Shown: positions 24,854 to 24,891 of the stretch, one piece after another
How the letters are laid out: the number at the start of each line of letters is the position of its first letter
Position numbering within the stretch: position 1 is the first letter of the stretch
Source of the DNA: CAJBLF01 sp964418415
GTDB taxonomy: Bacteria; Patescibacteriota; Gracilibacteria; Absconditabacterales; Absconditicoccaceae
Direction: 5' to 3'
Length of the DNA: 24,891 bases
Assembly (NCBI GenBank): GCA_964418415.1
Contig: CAYQLB010000014.1
Span: 1-24,891, forward strand
Made by a program: the position numbers and the translations under genes
Notes under the pieces: generated by a model
Told to the model about the DNA's origin: nothing
Seen by the model: the letters and a program-made list of their open reading frames with translations, nothing else
Database searches by the model: none

Positions 24854-24891
24854 AAAAATACCGATACTCGGTTTAATTGAGTTGACTTTTT

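Overview
The window is AT-rich bacterial DNA that only reads sensibly if UGA is translated as glycine. With the standard code nearly every gene breaks into fragments at TGA. With TGA = Gly the fragments join into full-length enolase, YchF, Rel, RlmE, RdgB, TsaC, an IMPACT protein, a tyrosine recombinase and others, and the joined residue is repeatedly an invariant glycine. More than 100 in-frame TGA codons are used this way; the stops are TAA and TAG. This code (table 25) is known from Candidatus Absconditabacteria (SR1) and Gracilibacteria (BD1-5), so the window most likely comes from one of these small-genome CPR/Patescibacteria. No tRNA, rRNA, CRISPR array or insertion sequence was seen. 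Most starts have A-rich leaders without a clear Shine-Dalgarno sequence.

Layout. 1-340: a small membrane protein with promoter and terminator. 349-2748 (minus): a sigma-region-4/HARE-HTH protein and the ribosome-associated ATPase YchF. 2749-3062: a gene-poor stretch with a strong REP-like hairpin. 3063-6813 (minus): a tight five-gene run with a protein-kinase-like protein, a YgjP-type metallopeptidase, an unknown coiled-coil protein, RlmE and an unknown small protein. 6849-7253: divergent promoters, a small plus-strand gene and a bidirectional terminator shared with enolase (7273-8523, minus). 8725-10611: a coiled-coil AAA+ ATPase on plus. 10703-11077: a small secreted protein on minus. 11315-11803: an orphan plus-strand gene broken by five TGAs under the standard code.

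12056-14669 (minus) holds housekeeping enzymes: RdgB nucleotide pool cleaning, an IMPACT protein, TsaC for tRNA t6A, and a polytopic membrane protein. 14821-19612 (plus) holds a type IV prepilin, a bifunctional RelA/SpoT homologue, a membrane protein with zinc ribbons and a PilX-like surface protein; the two pilus-type genes are extremely rich in UGA-glycine. 19640-21163 (minus) is a large lipoprotein. 21263-24853 (minus) looks like one transcription unit from a perfect TTGACA-17-TATAAT promoter to a terminator: a single-pass Pro/Thr/Glu-rich membrane protein, a Xer-type recombinase, an unknown protein and a small zinc-ribbon protein.

Intergenic gaps carry degenerate 7-bp tandem repeats (AATTTAG-like and relatives), several just before start codons. 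The clearest oddities are UGA-glycine in catalytic motifs, the sigma-4/HARE protein, the kinase with an unusual catalytic loop, a reading frame running into an inverted repeat, and the UGA-rich pilus-like cluster around rel.
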